Shown here: piece after piece, positions 24,851 to 34,358 of the stretch
How the letters are laid out: every line of letters starts with the position of its first letter
How positions within the stretch are numbered: the first letter of the stretch is position 1
Assembly: GCF_947493425.1 (NCBI RefSeq)
Contig: NZ_CANLRP010000068.1
Coordinates: 1-41,437 of the forward strand
Source of the DNA: an uncultured Microscilla sp.
GTDB taxonomy: Bacteria > Bacteroidota > Bacteroidia > Cytophagales > Microscillaceae
Direction of reading: 5' to 3'
Length of the DNA stretch: 41,437 bases
Position numbers and translations under genes: made by a program
The notes under the pieces: generated by a model
The model's input: only the letters and a program-made list of their open reading frames with translations
Told to the model about the DNA's origin: nothing
Databases searched by the model: none

Positions 24851-26323
24851 ATGGAGCAAGTCCTAACGGGTACCAAGAAGGGCAGCATCAAGCAACTGCT
24901 GGCTTCTACCGAATATGACCGCGAGGTTACGGTACGGGGTTGGGTGCGTCACCGACGAGGCAGCAAAGAGGTGTTTTTTGTACACCTTAACGATGGTTCT
25001 ACCATTCAAAACATACAGATTGTAGTCAATGCCAGTAATTTGGATGGCAATGTTTTGAATCAAATCACCGTGGGTGCTTGTCTTCAGGTTAATGGTAATT
25101 TGGTGGCTTCTCAGGGTGCTGGACAAAGCTGTGAAGTACAAGCAAGCGATGTAGTGATTTTGGGCGCAGCCGATCCCGAAAAATACCCCGTTCAGCCTAA
25201 GAAACACTCGATGGAGTTTTTGCGTGAAAACGCACACCTACGCATGCGCACCAATACCTTTAGTGCCGTATTTCGTTTACGCCATGCGGCGGCTTACGCC
25301 ATCCATCAATATTTCAACGATCGCGGCTTCTTTTATTTGCACACGCCTATTATTACAGGTTCGGATGCTGAAGGTGCCGGGGAAATGTTTCAGGTAACAA
25401 CCTTACCTCTAGACAATCCTCCTAAAAACGAAGAAGGTAAGGTTGATTTTAAAAAAGATTTCTTTGGGCAACCTACCAATCTTTCAGTATCGGGACAATT
25501 GCAAGGCGAACTTGCCGCTATGGGGCTTGGATTGATCTATACTTTTGGTCCTACCTTCCGTGCCGAAAACTCTAACACTACCCGTCACCTGGCGGAGTTT
25601 TGGATGATTGAGCCGGAAATGGCTTTTTATGAGCAGGAAGACAACCACAACCTGGCTGAAGATTTCTTGAAATACTTGGTTAAGTATGTGCTGAAAAACT
25701 GCCAGGATGACCTTAAATTTTTGGATGAGCGCTTTACCAAAGAAAACAATGGGAAGCCTACCAACGAGCGCAGCGAAATGGGCTTGCTGGAAAAGCTTGA
25801 ATTTGTGGCTGCCAACGACTTTGCCCGGGTGAGCTATACCGAGGCAATCAATATTTTGCTGAACTCTAAACCACATAAAAAGAAGAAGTTTAAGTTTCCG
25901 GTAGAATGGGGCATTGACATGCAATCGGAGCATGAGCGCTATTTGGTAGAGAAGCACTTCAAAAAACCTGTGATTGTGTATGATTACCCTCGCAACATCA
26001 AGGCTTTTTATATGAAGCAAAACGAGGGTGAAGAAGAAGGCAGAGAAACCGTGCGTGCCATGGACATATTGGTACCAGGCATTGGCGAGATCATTGGTGG
26101 TTCGCAACGCGAAGATGACCTTGATCGCTTGATGACCCGCATGACTGAAGTGGGGATTCCTCACGAAGAAATGGAGTGGTACCTGGACATTCGTCGTTTT
26201 GGTTCGGCGCCCCACAGTGGTTTTGGCTTAGGTTTCGAGCGTTTCATCTTGTTTATTACAGGGATGGCAAACATCCGCGATGTGATTCCATTCCCACGTA
26301 CTCCAGGTAATGCTAAGTTTTAA
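24851..26323 (+). CDS. asnS: Asparaginyl-tRNA synthetase
   Basis: 490 residues, complete. N-terminal OB-fold anticodon-binding domain ([19 protein letters not shown], 26-44), then a class II catalytic core with motif 2 [16 protein letters not shown] (236-251) and motif 3 GFGLGFERF (457-465). AsnRS rather than AspRS is shown by the length, the MFQVTTL region and the C-terminal [16 protein letters not shown] charged insertion around 186-207 ([11 protein letters not shown]) is typical of the Bacteroidota form as I recall it. It charges tRNA-Asn in the cytoplasm. It is a single-gene unit with its own promoter and terminator. Confidence 0.97.
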   Translation: MEQVLTGTKKGSIKQLLASTEYDREVTVRGWVRHRRGSKEVFFVHLNDGSTIQNIQIVVNASNLDGNVLNQITVGACLQVNGNLVASQGAGQSCEVQASDVVILGAADPEKYPVQPKKHSMEFLRENAHLRMRTNTFSAVFRLRHAAAYAIHQYFNDRGFFYLHTPIITGSDAEGAGEMFQVTTLPLDNPPKNEEGKVDFKKDFFGQPTNLSVSGQLQGELAAMGLGLIYTFGPTFRAENSNTTRHLAEFWMIEPEMAFYEQEDNHNLAEDFLKYLVKYVLKNCQDDLKFLDERFTKENNGKPTNERSEMGLLEKLEFVAANDFARVSYTEAINILLNSKPHKKKKFKFPVEWGIDMQSEHERYLVEKHFKKPVIVYDYPRNIKAFYMKQNEGEEEGRETVRAMDILVPGIGEIIGGSQREDDLDRLMTRMTEVGIPHEEMEWYLDIRRFGSAPHSGFGLGFERFILFITGMANIRDVIPFPRTPGNAKF

Positions 26324-26451
26324 GGCGATGCCTATGTAGCCTCAAGCTTTTAGCGACAAGTCCGCGGCTGATCTGCGCAACTAAGCAAGCGTATAAGGCG
26401 TTGATTTTTAAGTGATTTAAATCAATGAACGTTAGTTGATATATATTAATC

Positions 26452-26483
26452 AAACCCCAGGTTTTTCGCTCTGGGGTTTTTAT
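26452..26483. terminator. Terminator of asnS
   Basis: Stem aaaccccag/ctggggttt with a 10-nt loop, then tttatttat. The A/T flanks allow some action in both directions. Confidence 0.85.
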
Positions 26484-26524
26484 TTATACCAAGGCAGTAA
26501 AAACATCCTTTCCCCGTTCCAACA

Positions 26525-27976
26525 TCATTTTTTACAAGGAATAGGCTTGGGGTAATCTTGCCCCAAAATCATCTCATAGGCCTGCTGTTCGGTGGCCTTT
26601 AGTTGATGTGGCTCATGTACTTTGTTTTCGGGTAGGTTTGCCAATTCGGGCAACCAATGTTTTACATAAGCACCCTTGGCATCATAGCGGCTGGCTTGCG
26701 AGGGTATATCAAAGTAACGGTCTTTGCGAGGGTCGTTGCCCACCCCAGCTACATAGTTCCAGTTGCACCAGTTACTGCTCACATCATAGTCTATCAATTG
26801 CGACTCAAAGTACATGGCTCCGTGTACCCAATTGATTTTAAGGTCTTTGGCAAGGTAACTTGCCACGTTTTGCCTGCCCCGGTTCGACATAAAGCCAGTA
26901 GCGTTTAGCTCCCGCATGTTGGCATCTATAAAAGGAATGCCCGTTTCGCCGTTTTTCCAGCGCTTAAAAGTACGTTTTCGATTAGATGCCATGTCTACAT
27001 CAGTTTTGGCTTTGATCCCCCCTTTTACAAAAATACGGTGTCCGTATTTGCGTGCCACCAAACGAAAATACTCGCGCCACAGCAGCTCAAACACCAAATG
27101 ATAGGTAGACTTGTTTTTGACCACTTGATGCTCATATTTTTTTATCTCGTGGTACACCATTCGGGCAGAAATGGCTCCGTTGGCCAACCAGGGAGAGAAC
27201 TTGGTAGAATAATCGGCTCCCAGCAAACCATTGCGGGTCTCTTTGTAATCCTGAAGCAAACTTCGTTGCCAGATGTACTCCTCTATGCGTTGCAAACCTG
27301 CCGTTTCGCCCCCTTTAAAGTGTAGGGCTGCTCTGGTGTCGGGTGTGGTATGGGTCAAGCCCAAATCAGTGATTTGGGGTAAACTCCCTGCCTCCACTCC
27401 GGGGGGCAACAAAGGCAAGGCATCGGGGATTGTCACTGCCTCGCGCACTTTCAGTCCTTGCTCTATTTCTTTGCGAAAGTCGGTAAACACATTAGACAAG
27501 CTATTCAAAGGAAAGGGTAAATCTGCCGGATGAATGAGGTTACCTGTCCAAAGCAACTCCAAAAATACCTGGTTTTTCCATAGTCTTTTTTCGAGTTGTT
27601 TTACAATAGCATCTTCTTCGGTGCCTATCTCCTGGCTGGCATATACCACTTTAGCCTGGGTAGTTTTAGCCAAGTCAGCAATTACCTCTTCTGGTTTGCC
27701 TATCCTTATCACCAAGCCGCTGCCCTTTGCCTCCAGGTTTGCCCGCAAGTTGGCCAGGGTTTCTATCAGAAACCGGGCACGATGAGCACCAGTTTTGGCA
27801 AAGCCCAAAGAAGTAGTCTCGTACTGACGGGGGTCAAAACAGTAGACAGGCAACAGGTAGTCGGCATCATTCGCAGCTTTTGCCAATACGTCATTGTCAT
27901 GTACCCGCAAATCGTTTCTAAACCAAACAATTTTTACCCGGGTGCGGAGATTATTTATTTTTTGCTTATTTTCCAT
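26525..27976 (-). CDS. Cryptochrome/photolyase family protein, DASH type
   Basis: 483 residues from ATG 27976 (MENKQKINN); an upstream in-frame ATG at 28009 adds 11 residues that do not resemble the family. The N-terminal photolyase alpha/beta domain starts VKIVWFRNDLRVHDN. The C-terminal FAD-binding domain has LLWREYFR, GIPFIDANMRELNATGFMSNRGRQ and NWCNWNYVAGVGNDPR. The phrases WCNWNYVAGVGNDPR and SNRGRQNVAS are those of Cry-DASH proteins, which repair cyclobutane dimers in single-stranded DNA and may sense blue light. It converges with asnS across the shared terminator. Confidence 0.93.
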   Translation of the reverse strand: MENKQKINNLRTRVKIVWFRNDLRVHDNDVLAKAANDADYLLPVYCFDPRQYETTSLGFAKTGAHRARFLIETLANLRANLEAKGSGLVIRIGKPEEVIADLAKTTQAKVVYASQEIGTEEDAIVKQLEKRLWKNQVFLELLWTGNLIHPADLPFPLNSLSNVFTDFRKEIEQGLKVREAVTIPDALPLLPPGVEAGSLPQITDLGLTHTTPDTRAALHFKGGETAGLQRIEEYIWQRSLLQDYKETRNGLLGADYSTKFSPWLANGAISARMVYHEIKKYEHQVVKNKSTYHLVFELLWREYFRLVARKYGHRIFVKGGIKAKTDVDMASNRKRTFKRWKNGETGIPFIDANMRELNATGFMSNRGRQNVASYLAKDLKINWVHGAMYFESQLIDYDVSSNWCNWNYVAGVGNDPRKDRYFDIPSQASRYDAKGAYVKHWLPELANLPENKVHEPHQLKATEQQAYEMILGQDYPKPIPCKK

Positions 27977-28778
27977 ACATTTATTAGTAGGTGTTCTGTA
28001 AGCAACCAAGTGTACAGGAGCAATGTTTTGTAATAATTGAAAGTTTAGAAATTTAAGAATATTTTATTGAAGCAAAAGCTACTCAGTAAATAAACAATTA
28101 AAAAACATAGTGATTTCAATTAATTTTGCTATCAATGACAAGTTTTTAATAAAAAATTCATGATTAATGAAAAATGTACTAATTTTACAATATTAATTTC
28201 AGGCAAATATAATTAGATAGCTATTTGGGCTATATTTAGCATCTTTATTTACTTATTACAACAGGCAAAATAAACACATGATACAAATTAAAAAGTCACC
28301 TACTCAAACCACGGGTGCAACAACCAAAGACATTCAAAGGAAGATATAGACTGTTAAGAAAGGCGTTGATTGGTCATAGGTAAAAATATGCCCAAATGCC
28401 TTGTTTTAGTATTGCCTTGGTAAGTTACTTAATTGTTACTGTGCCAATACGATATATTATACAAAACAGTAAACAATCTGACTTTGACCTTACCGATAGT
28501 CTACAAGATAGCAAATCCCTGCAAATAGTAATACCAACACATACAGCTGCCAAGGGTTTATGCTACCTGCATATTTAAAAACACTCAGTTATCAGCCAAT
28601 GATAAAGTACATCTGGCTATAGAATACTTGTTTTTAATTAAAATCTCGATGGCGAACAAGCATCTACTAATTTTATAAATATCCTTCACCTAAAGCCCTG
28701 CACACTGTTCGTCGTTTTCCCAACTCTATTGCCCTATTGAATGGCAATTACACTAAAAACTGATTCAACTTAAAGGAC
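27977..28778. other. AT-rich intergenic region
   Basis: About 800 bp with no gene I would accept. A 60-codon ORF at 28396-28578 lacks a ribosome-binding or family signal. A 23-codon ORF starting at 28278 (MIQIKKSPTQTTGATTKDI...) is too short to support alone. The stretch 28060-28260 is very AT-rich. No repeats or strong hairpins were seen. Confidence 0.5.
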
Positions 28779-29081
28779 ATGAACCCTTCACAAAAAAAAG
28801 CGTATGACTTGCTCAAAAACAACCCTGAGGAGTTGTTAAACAGCACGCAATATCAACAAGCAATAAAAAAGGTAGTAGCAAAATTTTGTAGTAAAGGTCA
28901 TTTCAACAATTATTCACCCACAGACGTGGAAGCTGTAGTAAAAACAACCTTGGTAAATACAAAACTTGCTCAAATGCAACAAGATTACCAACCTCAGTTT
29001 ACTATTCAGATCAAATACTTTGAGCGGGTAGTGTTTTCGGTGTGCAAAGAATTGTGCACAGTAGAATTGCTTACTGTATAA
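28779..29081 (+). CDS. Small protein of unknown function
   Basis: 100 residues starting MNPSQKKAYDLLKNNPEELL. It is mostly helical and basic, with an Asn/Tyr-rich middle and two Cys near the end (VCKELC). The start is preceded by aaaggac, a fair ribosome-binding site. No signal peptide and no membrane helix, so it is cytoplasmic. It precedes the ATP-grasp gene by 75 bp on the same strand and may be linked to it. I do not recognise the family. Confidence 0.65.
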   Translation: MNPSQKKAYDLLKNNPEELLNSTQYQQAIKKVVAKFCSKGHFNNYSPTDVEAVVKTTLVNTKLAQMQQDYQPQFTIQIKYFERVVFSVCKELCTVELLTV

Positions 29082-29121
29082 AAGGTTTGTATTCCATTTA
29101 ACTAATGTCCATAGTGTAGAT

Positions 29122-29129
29122 TATATTTG
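29122..29129 (+). promoter_or_regulatory. Candidate -7 element before the ATP-grasp gene
   Basis: TATATTTG, an exact TAnnTTTG match, 27 bp before ATG 29157. The -33 TTG is not at the usual distance. It argues that the gene starts at 29157 and not at the upstream TTG 29127. Confidence 0.4.
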
Positions 29130-29156
29130 TTTAACAATCAACAAGTATTGCCTACT

Positions 29157-30008
29157 ATGGACAAATTACTTCAAGGCATTGATTTTTTTTGTGTAGAATC
29201 CGCTTGCTGGATTGCTGCCAAAAAATTGAATGTCCCAGCATACGACTTCAGTTTTACTCCATTGTTTGAGGTAAGCCGCCCTCGTATTGCTGGCACTGTA
29301 CCTACTGTAGCCAGGTTAGGAGCCATTGCCAACTATACACACACTTATGAAGTACTACAACAGTACGGGTTTGCTTTGGTAAACTCTCCTACCCAACATC
29401 AACTTGCCAGTGCACTGGAACATTGGTACCCTATCATTGCCGAGTTTACCCCTCAAAGTATTGTATTTGAACAAGTACCTACTCCTGACGAAATTATGAG
29501 ACACTTTGAGTTACCGGTATTTATCAAGGGCAACCGCCAAACCGCCCAGCACAACCCTACCCTTGCCATTGCCCACACACTCGACGATCTTACCCGCATT
29601 TTGGCAGCTTACCAACAAAATAACATTTTGCACTGGCAAAAACTGGTGTGCCGTGAGTATGTTCCTTTGCAAAAGCTAGAGCAACAAGCCCCGAATAAGG
29701 TGCCGCTTTCATTTGAGTTTCGAACATTTTGGTGGCAAGGCGAGTTGGTGGGTGCTGGGCACTACTGGTCACAGTTTGCCCAATACACCTGGACAAATGC
29801 TCAACAAGATGCTGCGCTTGACATTGCCCACACTGCTGCCCAACGCTTACAAGTCCCTTTTTTGGTCATAGACCTTGCGCTCACTGCCAGCAATCGCTGG
29901 GTGATTATTGAATGTAACGATGCTCAGGAAGCGGGGTATGCGGGGGTGAATGGTTGGGAGATGTGGAAGAGGGTTATAAAAAAAGAAAATTTGGGAAATT
30001 TGACTTAA
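29157..30008 (+). CDS. ATP-grasp domain protein (R2K-like)
   Basis: 283 residues from ATG 29157; an upstream TTG in frame is rejected because a TAnnTTTG element lies over it. The ATP-grasp pattern is present: PVFIKGNRQTAQHN (nucleotide lysine region), KLVCREYVPL, FEFRTFWWQGELVGAGHYW (Arg and aromatic residues of the central strand) and FLVIDLALTASNRWVIIECND (metal-binding acidic and Asn residues). Such R2K enzymes form amide or peptide bonds on unknown targets, often modifying a protein or peptide. No partner substrate gene is evident. Confidence 0.72.
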   Translation: MDKLLQGIDFFCVESACWIAAKKLNVPAYDFSFTPLFEVSRPRIAGTVPTVARLGAIANYTHTYEVLQQYGFALVNSPTQHQLASALEHWYPIIAEFTPQSIVFEQVPTPDEIMRHFELPVFIKGNRQTAQHNPTLAIAHTLDDLTRILAAYQQNNILHWQKLVCREYVPLQKLEQQAPNKVPLSFEFRTFWWQGELVGAGHYWSQFAQYTWTNAQQDAALDIAHTAAQRLQVPFLVIDLALTASNRWVIIECNDAQEAGYAGVNGWEMWKRVIKKENLGNLT

Positions 30009-30067
30009 AATAGGGAATAGTTTGGAGGGGAATTAATACTTTTTTTCTTACCTTAAGCGCAATTTTG

Positions 30068-30089
30068 CTACACTATAATAATAGTGTAG
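30068..30089. other. Perfect 9-bp inverted repeat upstream of a small ORF
   Basis: ctacactat-aata-atagtgtag, ending 22 bp before the small ORF at 30112. There is no T-run, so it is more likely an operator or leader hairpin than a terminator. Confidence 0.5.
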
Positions 30090-30111
30090 TTTACTTAAAC
30101 AATTATTATGT

Positions 30112-30237
30112 ATGAATAAAAAGGAAGAAAAGCCTAAATTTAAAAAGACTCTGCAAAGAGTTCTTCTTTTTATAGGCTCCACTGTAGCAGTGGTTTTGAT
30201 TGAAAAACTTGTTTCAAAGTTAGTTGAAGCAATGTGA
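30112..30237 (+). CDS. 41-residue membrane peptide
   Basis: ATG 30112, stop TGA at 30235-30237. The peptide has a lysine-rich start (MNKKEEKPKFKK), then a hydrophobic stretch RVLLFIGSTVAVVLI (16-30), then an amphipathic EKLVSKLVEAM end. It is the shape of a small single-pass membrane protein or a membrane-active peptide. It sits alone, preceded by an inverted repeat and followed by two terminator hairpins in a row, which fits a short independent transcript. No family was recognised. Confidence 0.5.
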   Translation: MNKKEEKPKFKKTLQRVLLFIGSTVAVVLIEKLVSKLVEAM

Positions 30238-30254
30238 TTTTTTTGTTTTACTTG

Positions 30255-30280
30255 AATGCTTATGATTTAAGCATTTTTTA
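30255..30280 (+). terminator. First terminator after the small ORF
   Basis: Stem aatgctta/taagcatt with loop tgatt, followed by tttta. It begins 17 bp after the stop of the 41-residue ORF. Confidence 0.6.
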
Positions 30281-30282
30281 GA

Positions 30283-30327
30283 AAGAGGATAGAGAATGTA
30301 CGAGATTCTCTTCCTCTTTTTTTATTA
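30283..30327 (+). terminator. Second, stronger terminator
   Basis: A two-part stem (aagagga/tcctctt and agagaat/attctct, single unpaired T) with a 7-nt loop and tttttattata after it. It is a robust Rho-independent signal only a few bases after the first terminator. Confidence 0.82.
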
Positions 30328-30528
30328 TATATGAATAATAGTCTTGATTCGATCTAAGCTTGGTTATTTAGAAATAACCTTTACACAAAACTACTATAAA
30401 TATATGCTTCTTTTATCCCCACTTTTGAGGATTTTCCTTGTAGTAAAACTCAACACTTTTGAGAAAAAAATAACATAAACAGCTAATAACAAATCACTTA
30501 GCAAGTGAATAAATAAATTTTATTTTAT

Positions 30529-30566
30529 TTTCAAAAACTTAGGATTTTTTTTCAAAAACTTAGGAT
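30529..30566. repeat. 21-bp-period direct repeat after the response regulator gene
   Basis: tttcaaaaacttaggat occurs at 30529-30545 and 30550-30566, ending 5 bp from the stop codon of the regulator gene. Confidence 0.7.
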
Positions 30567-30571
30567 AAAGA

Positions 30572-31708
30572 TTAACTAAAACTAGCTGCTCCTCGCTCTA
30601 TAGCATGTCTGATAAGTTCTTTCGAATTGTTTAACCCCAATTTACTAATCAAATTTCGGCGATAAGTGTCTACATTGTGGGCGGCAATAGAGGTGAGTTG
30701 TTCAATCTCTTTAGAGCTTAATCCTTGCCCTATCAAGGAAAGTATTTTTTCTTCTTGTGTGTTCAGGCTTACTTCTTCTACCGTTAACAGGGGGCTTTCC
30801 AAGAGTTTATTTACCACTGTATATATAATTAAATCTTTAGTTGTATTAAGCTGCAACTTTTCTATCAAATGGGTTCGGTGAGTTTCTACAGTACTATCAG
30901 CAATTGACAGTTTTTTGGCTATTTCTTTAGTACTTAGCCCCTCTCCAATGAGCAACAACACCTTTTTCTCTTTACGGGTTAATAAATCAAGCCGGGAGGT
31001 ATTTAAAAATGGACGATTAAGTCTTACTGACTTGCCACTATCAGAACGTGAAGCACTAAAACCATCTTTTATTGCATATAACACTAATTCTTTGCTATTC
31101 TTTACTCCCAGCTTGTCTATCAAATTCCTACGATGAGTTTCTACTGTAGTGTTTGCTATAAACAACTGCTTACTTATTTCTTTAGTGGTCATTCCTTCGC
31201 CTATCAAGGCGAGTACTTCCTTTTCTCTTTTAGTCAACTTTACCTTAGGGTTTGGTTTGGCTTTTTTACTTTCCTGAATACTTTTAATAAGGGTATCGGT
31301 TACTGCCTTGCTAAAATACTCTTCGCCAGAGTGAATAGCGCGAATGGCGTTGACCAATTCGTTGCTTCCTTTGTTTTTGAGAATATAACCAGAAGCCCCT
31401 GCCGCAATAGTCTCTTTGATATAAGACTCGTTGTTGTGCATGGTCAAAATTAACACCTTGATATTAGGGTATTCAGCCCTTATTTTTCGGGTAGTTTCCA
31501 GCCCATCTTGCACAGGCATGTCTATGTCTAACACTGCAATGTCTACATCTAGTTGATTCAGTTCCAATAGTTTAAAAGCGTGGTGCCCATTATAAGCAAG
31601 CCCGATTACTTCTATGTCCTCAGTTGATTTAATCAATGCTTCTAAACCATCGAGTACCATGTGGTGGTCATCGGCTATTATTACTTTAATTTTTTTTTGA
31701 CTTTGCAT
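30572..31708 (-). CDS. Response regulator with three LuxR-type HTH domains
   Basis: 378 residues. Receiver domain (about 7-125) with acidic Asp13-Asp14, phospho-acceptor Asp61 (VLDIDMP), Thr89 and Lys111. Then come three successive LuxR/FixJ-type HTH domains: about 157-217 (LTKREKEVLALIGEGMTTKE), 242-298 (LTRKEKKVLLLIGEGLSTKE) and 316-373 (NTQEEKILSLIGQGLSSKE). The first two keep the full TVETHR recognition-helix motif; the third reads NVDTYR. NarL-type regulators normally have one such domain. The sensor kinase ends 9 bp upstream, so this is its partner. Confidence 0.93.
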   Translation of the reverse strand: MQSQKKIKVIIADDHHMVLDGLEALIKSTEDIEVIGLAYNGHHAFKLLELNQLDVDIAVLDIDMPVQDGLETTRKIRAEYPNIKVLILTMHNNESYIKETIAAGASGYILKNKGSNELVNAIRAIHSGEEYFSKAVTDTLIKSIQESKKAKPNPKVKLTKREKEVLALIGEGMTTKEISKQLFIANTTVETHRRNLIDKLGVKNSKELVLYAIKDGFSASRSDSGKSVRLNRPFLNTSRLDLLTRKEKKVLLLIGEGLSTKEIAKKLSIADSTVETHRTHLIEKLQLNTTKDLIIYTVVNKLLESPLLTVEEVSLNTQEEKILSLIGQGLSSKEIEQLTSIAAHNVDTYRRNLISKLGLNNSKELIRHAIERGAASFS

Positions 31709-31717
31709 AAAATTGAG

Positions 31718-33889
31718 CTACTTAATTTCTGCTATATCATTGGTTGCAAATGACACAGGTATATCTACCATCACTGTAGTACCCTTACCAAGGCTTGAGT
31801 CTATACTGTATGTTCCTGAAAGCGACTTCACTCTCGATTCAAGCCCCACCAGCCCAATGCCGCGTTTTGCCTGGGCTTCTGCCACATCAAAGCCTTGCCC
31901 ATTGTCCTCTACACTGATGTGTAAATTCGCTTCTTCATGTTTCCAATACAATTGTATGTCTACCTCAGTAGCACCCGCATGTTTCAATACATTTCCTAAA
32001 AGCTCTTGCACAATACGATAGACTTGTACTTCATACTTAGCGGGTAAGCGTTGCCTTCCAAAACCTACAGTAACCAAGTAAACGGTTAAACTTTGAATAG
32101 CTTCTATATTCTCCTTCAAGTCGGTAAGTGCAGATACCAACCCAAATTTTTGTAAGGCTTTTGCAGAAATATCGTGTGATACCTTGCGTACAGAGTCACA
32201 GGTTTCATCAAGCAAATTCATTGCCTTGTCGTACCTTTGCTCATGTTCGGGTTGTCCCCAATCTATCGACTGACTCAAGGCAATAAACTGCATTTTCACT
32301 ACCGACAACATCCCCCCTAGCCTATCATGAACATCTTGAGCAAACCGTTCGCGTTCTTTTTCTTGTCCTTCCAGCATTTTGCTCAAGGCAAGAAGTTCCT
32401 GGTCGTTGAGCAGTTTATCTATTTTTTGTTGTTTGCGGCGCACTTTGCGACGTTCTTGGTAGTTTTTTACAATGCCAAACACAATAACGAGCAACAAGAG
32501 CAAACCTACCCCAAAAAAGTAGTTTGCCAAGGTTTGCCTAGACGAATATTCTTTGAGGCGGGCTAGTTCAGCATCTTTTAATGCTCGTGTATGCTTCTCT
32601 TTTTCGTAGTTGTCTTTGTAATCCAGCGCCTTTCGAAAACTGGCTTCCAACGAATCACGGGCATTTTTGAAGACATCAAAATATTGAAATGCTTTATCAT
32701 ACTGTTCCAATTTGGCGTAGGTGTTACTAAGATTTTCCAGCACATTTTGCCTGCCAAACTTATCATTTATCTCGTGAGATAATTGCAACGCCTTGTTAAA
32801 ATACTCTACCGCCGAAACATATTTTTTTTGCTTGGTCAATAACAAACCTTGGGTATTGTATGCTTGAGCCAATGTCTGGAAATCATTTTTTTCAAGCGAA
32901 AGTTTGATACTTTTTTGTAGGAAATGCTGGGCACTATCTAATTTGGCTAATTGCAGATAAGTTAAACCCATATTGCTATATACCCCTTGAATGTTTTGAG
33001 CAGTTCCCAACACTTTTCGCAAATCTAAGGATTGAAGATAGTACTTGAGAGCTGTTTCATAGTCACTTACTTTGTAATGCAAAACCCCTAATTGAGTATA
33101 GACTTTAATCAACATCCTTTTATTTTGTTCTCGCTCAAAGGTATTTAAAGCTTTCAATGTATACTCTCTGGCTTTTTTGAAATGATTAGTTTTTTGGTAT
33201 AATGTTCCAACACCCAGATAACACTGACCTAATAAATTTGATGCTAAGTGTTCTCCTCTCTTGTAAACATCTGGTGTCTTTTGTAAAACATCAATTGCTT
33301 CAAGGTAGTATTCAATCGCTTTTTCAAGCTTACCTAAACTTGTATAACAAACTGCTAAGTTCCTCTTTTTGATTGCTAGTTTGGCTTTGCTATATTTTTT
33401 ACTTTTTCTCAAATATTCAATGCTTTTCTCAAAGTATCGAATCGCCTCCTGATATTTACGTTGTCTTATAAATACAATGCCCATGTTGTTATAAGCCCTA
33501 GAAATGCCATAGTTGTGCTGGATCTTTTCTTCTATTGTGAGTGCCTTACGGTAGCTTTCTAATGCTTGGACATACTCCCCCTGATGGTTATAAGTGGTAG
33601 CCAAACGATTATAAGCAGTGGCAAGCCCTAGTTCATCACCTATTTGTTGGGCAAGTACTTTTGCTTGCTTGGCATAGTGCAAAGAATGGTTATAATCAAA
33701 GTTGCGGTATAGCCACGCAAGTTCGTTCAAGTCATCTACTTTTGCCGTATCGGGCAAAGCAGGCTGTTGTACACGCACCTTTAGGCTATCTATAATTTTG
33801 AGTTGCGTATTGGTTTGGGCGAATGGTTGGACAGGAACAAATACTTGAATACAAAGCAAAAGTACCCAGCATTTCCACAGTTTTTCCAT
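31718..33889 (-). CDS. TPR-sensor histidine kinase (NarX/LytS-like, HisKA_3)
   Basis: 723 residues from ATG 33889, which begins a signal peptide (MEKLWKCWVLLLCIQ..., ending PFAQ); an in-frame ATG at 33919 adds ten residues. Roughly eight to nine TPR repeats (about 60-415) form the periplasmic sensor. A coiled segment and one transmembrane helix (about 456-474) follow. The kinase has the HisKA_3 motif RERFAQDVHDRLGG with His521, then N-box ELLGNVLKHA, G1 DNGQGF and G2 GIGLVGL. It should phosphorylate the adjacent regulator at Asp61. Confidence 0.94.
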   Translation of the reverse strand: MEKLWKCWVLLLCIQVFVPVQPFAQTNTQLKIIDSLKVRVQQPALPDTAKVDDLNELAWLYRNFDYNHSLHYAKQAKVLAQQIGDELGLATAYNRLATTYNHQGEYVQALESYRKALTIEEKIQHNYGISRAYNNMGIVFIRQRKYQEAIRYFEKSIEYLRKSKKYSKAKLAIKKRNLAVCYTSLGKLEKAIEYYLEAIDVLQKTPDVYKRGEHLASNLLGQCYLGVGTLYQKTNHFKKAREYTLKALNTFEREQNKRMLIKVYTQLGVLHYKVSDYETALKYYLQSLDLRKVLGTAQNIQGVYSNMGLTYLQLAKLDSAQHFLQKSIKLSLEKNDFQTLAQAYNTQGLLLTKQKKYVSAVEYFNKALQLSHEINDKFGRQNVLENLSNTYAKLEQYDKAFQYFDVFKNARDSLEASFRKALDYKDNYEKEKHTRALKDAELARLKEYSSRQTLANYFFGVGLLLLLVIVFGIVKNYQERRKVRRKQQKIDKLLNDQELLALSKMLEGQEKERERFAQDVHDRLGGMLSVVKMQFIALSQSIDWGQPEHEQRYDKAMNLLDETCDSVRKVSHDISAKALQKFGLVSALTDLKENIEAIQSLTVYLVTVGFGRQRLPAKYEVQVYRIVQELLGNVLKHAGATEVDIQLYWKHEEANLHISVEDNGQGFDVAEAQAKRGIGLVGLESRVKSLSGTYSIDSSLGKGTTVMVDIPVSFATNDIAEIK

Positions 33890-34358
33890 TATTACATAAG
33901 TTATCGTGGTATTTTTCAATAGTTATATATTATCTGCAAATGAAGTACTTGCTATAATGTAGCTTCTAATCATAATACACCAAAAGCCGTATCGTCATTA
34001 CTGACTAGTTTATTACTTAACAATCTTCATTCTACTTAAGTTACAACGTCACTTTGTCATAATATAATGCTCAACAACTATTGGGCATCAAAACTTCCTA
34101 ATCACCCACAGCTTTTGCAATTGCACTTTCACAAATATGAAATTAAATTATCATATTAGCAATAAAGATAGTAAAAACTAACATATTATCAAAACAGCAA
34201 TTCTATTATATACAGTTTTCGTATAAGTTTTGAGCATGGGGGGAAGTTCTTCAGTTCTGTGACCAAAACCGAAGCAACTAAAACTATATCTTGCTATGTA
34301 CCTTATTTCCAAAACTTTAGCTTTAAGAAAATGACACCGCACAGGCAAGGATTGTTTC
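33890..34358. other. Upstream region of the two-component operon
   Basis: About 470 AT-rich bases before the structured part at 34359. An ORF of 62 codons at 34259-34447 overlaps the hairpin region and has no signals. I see no exact TAnnTTTG with a proper TTG on the minus strand, so the operon promoter is not located. Confidence 0.4.

Noticed and set aside
25484..26215. 243-codon minus-strand ORF inside asnS
   Set aside because: It mirrors the catalytic core of asnS in the opposite strand and shows no domain.
28278..28349. 23-codon ORF as a possible modified-peptide precursor for the ATP-grasp gene
   Set aside because: Too short, over 800 bp away, and the ATP-grasp protein is not of the microviridin or graspetide type as far as I can see.
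28396..28578. 60-codon ORF in the gap before the small 100-residue protein
   Set aside because: No ribosome-binding site, no conserved pattern, AT-rich surroundings; chance ORF likely.
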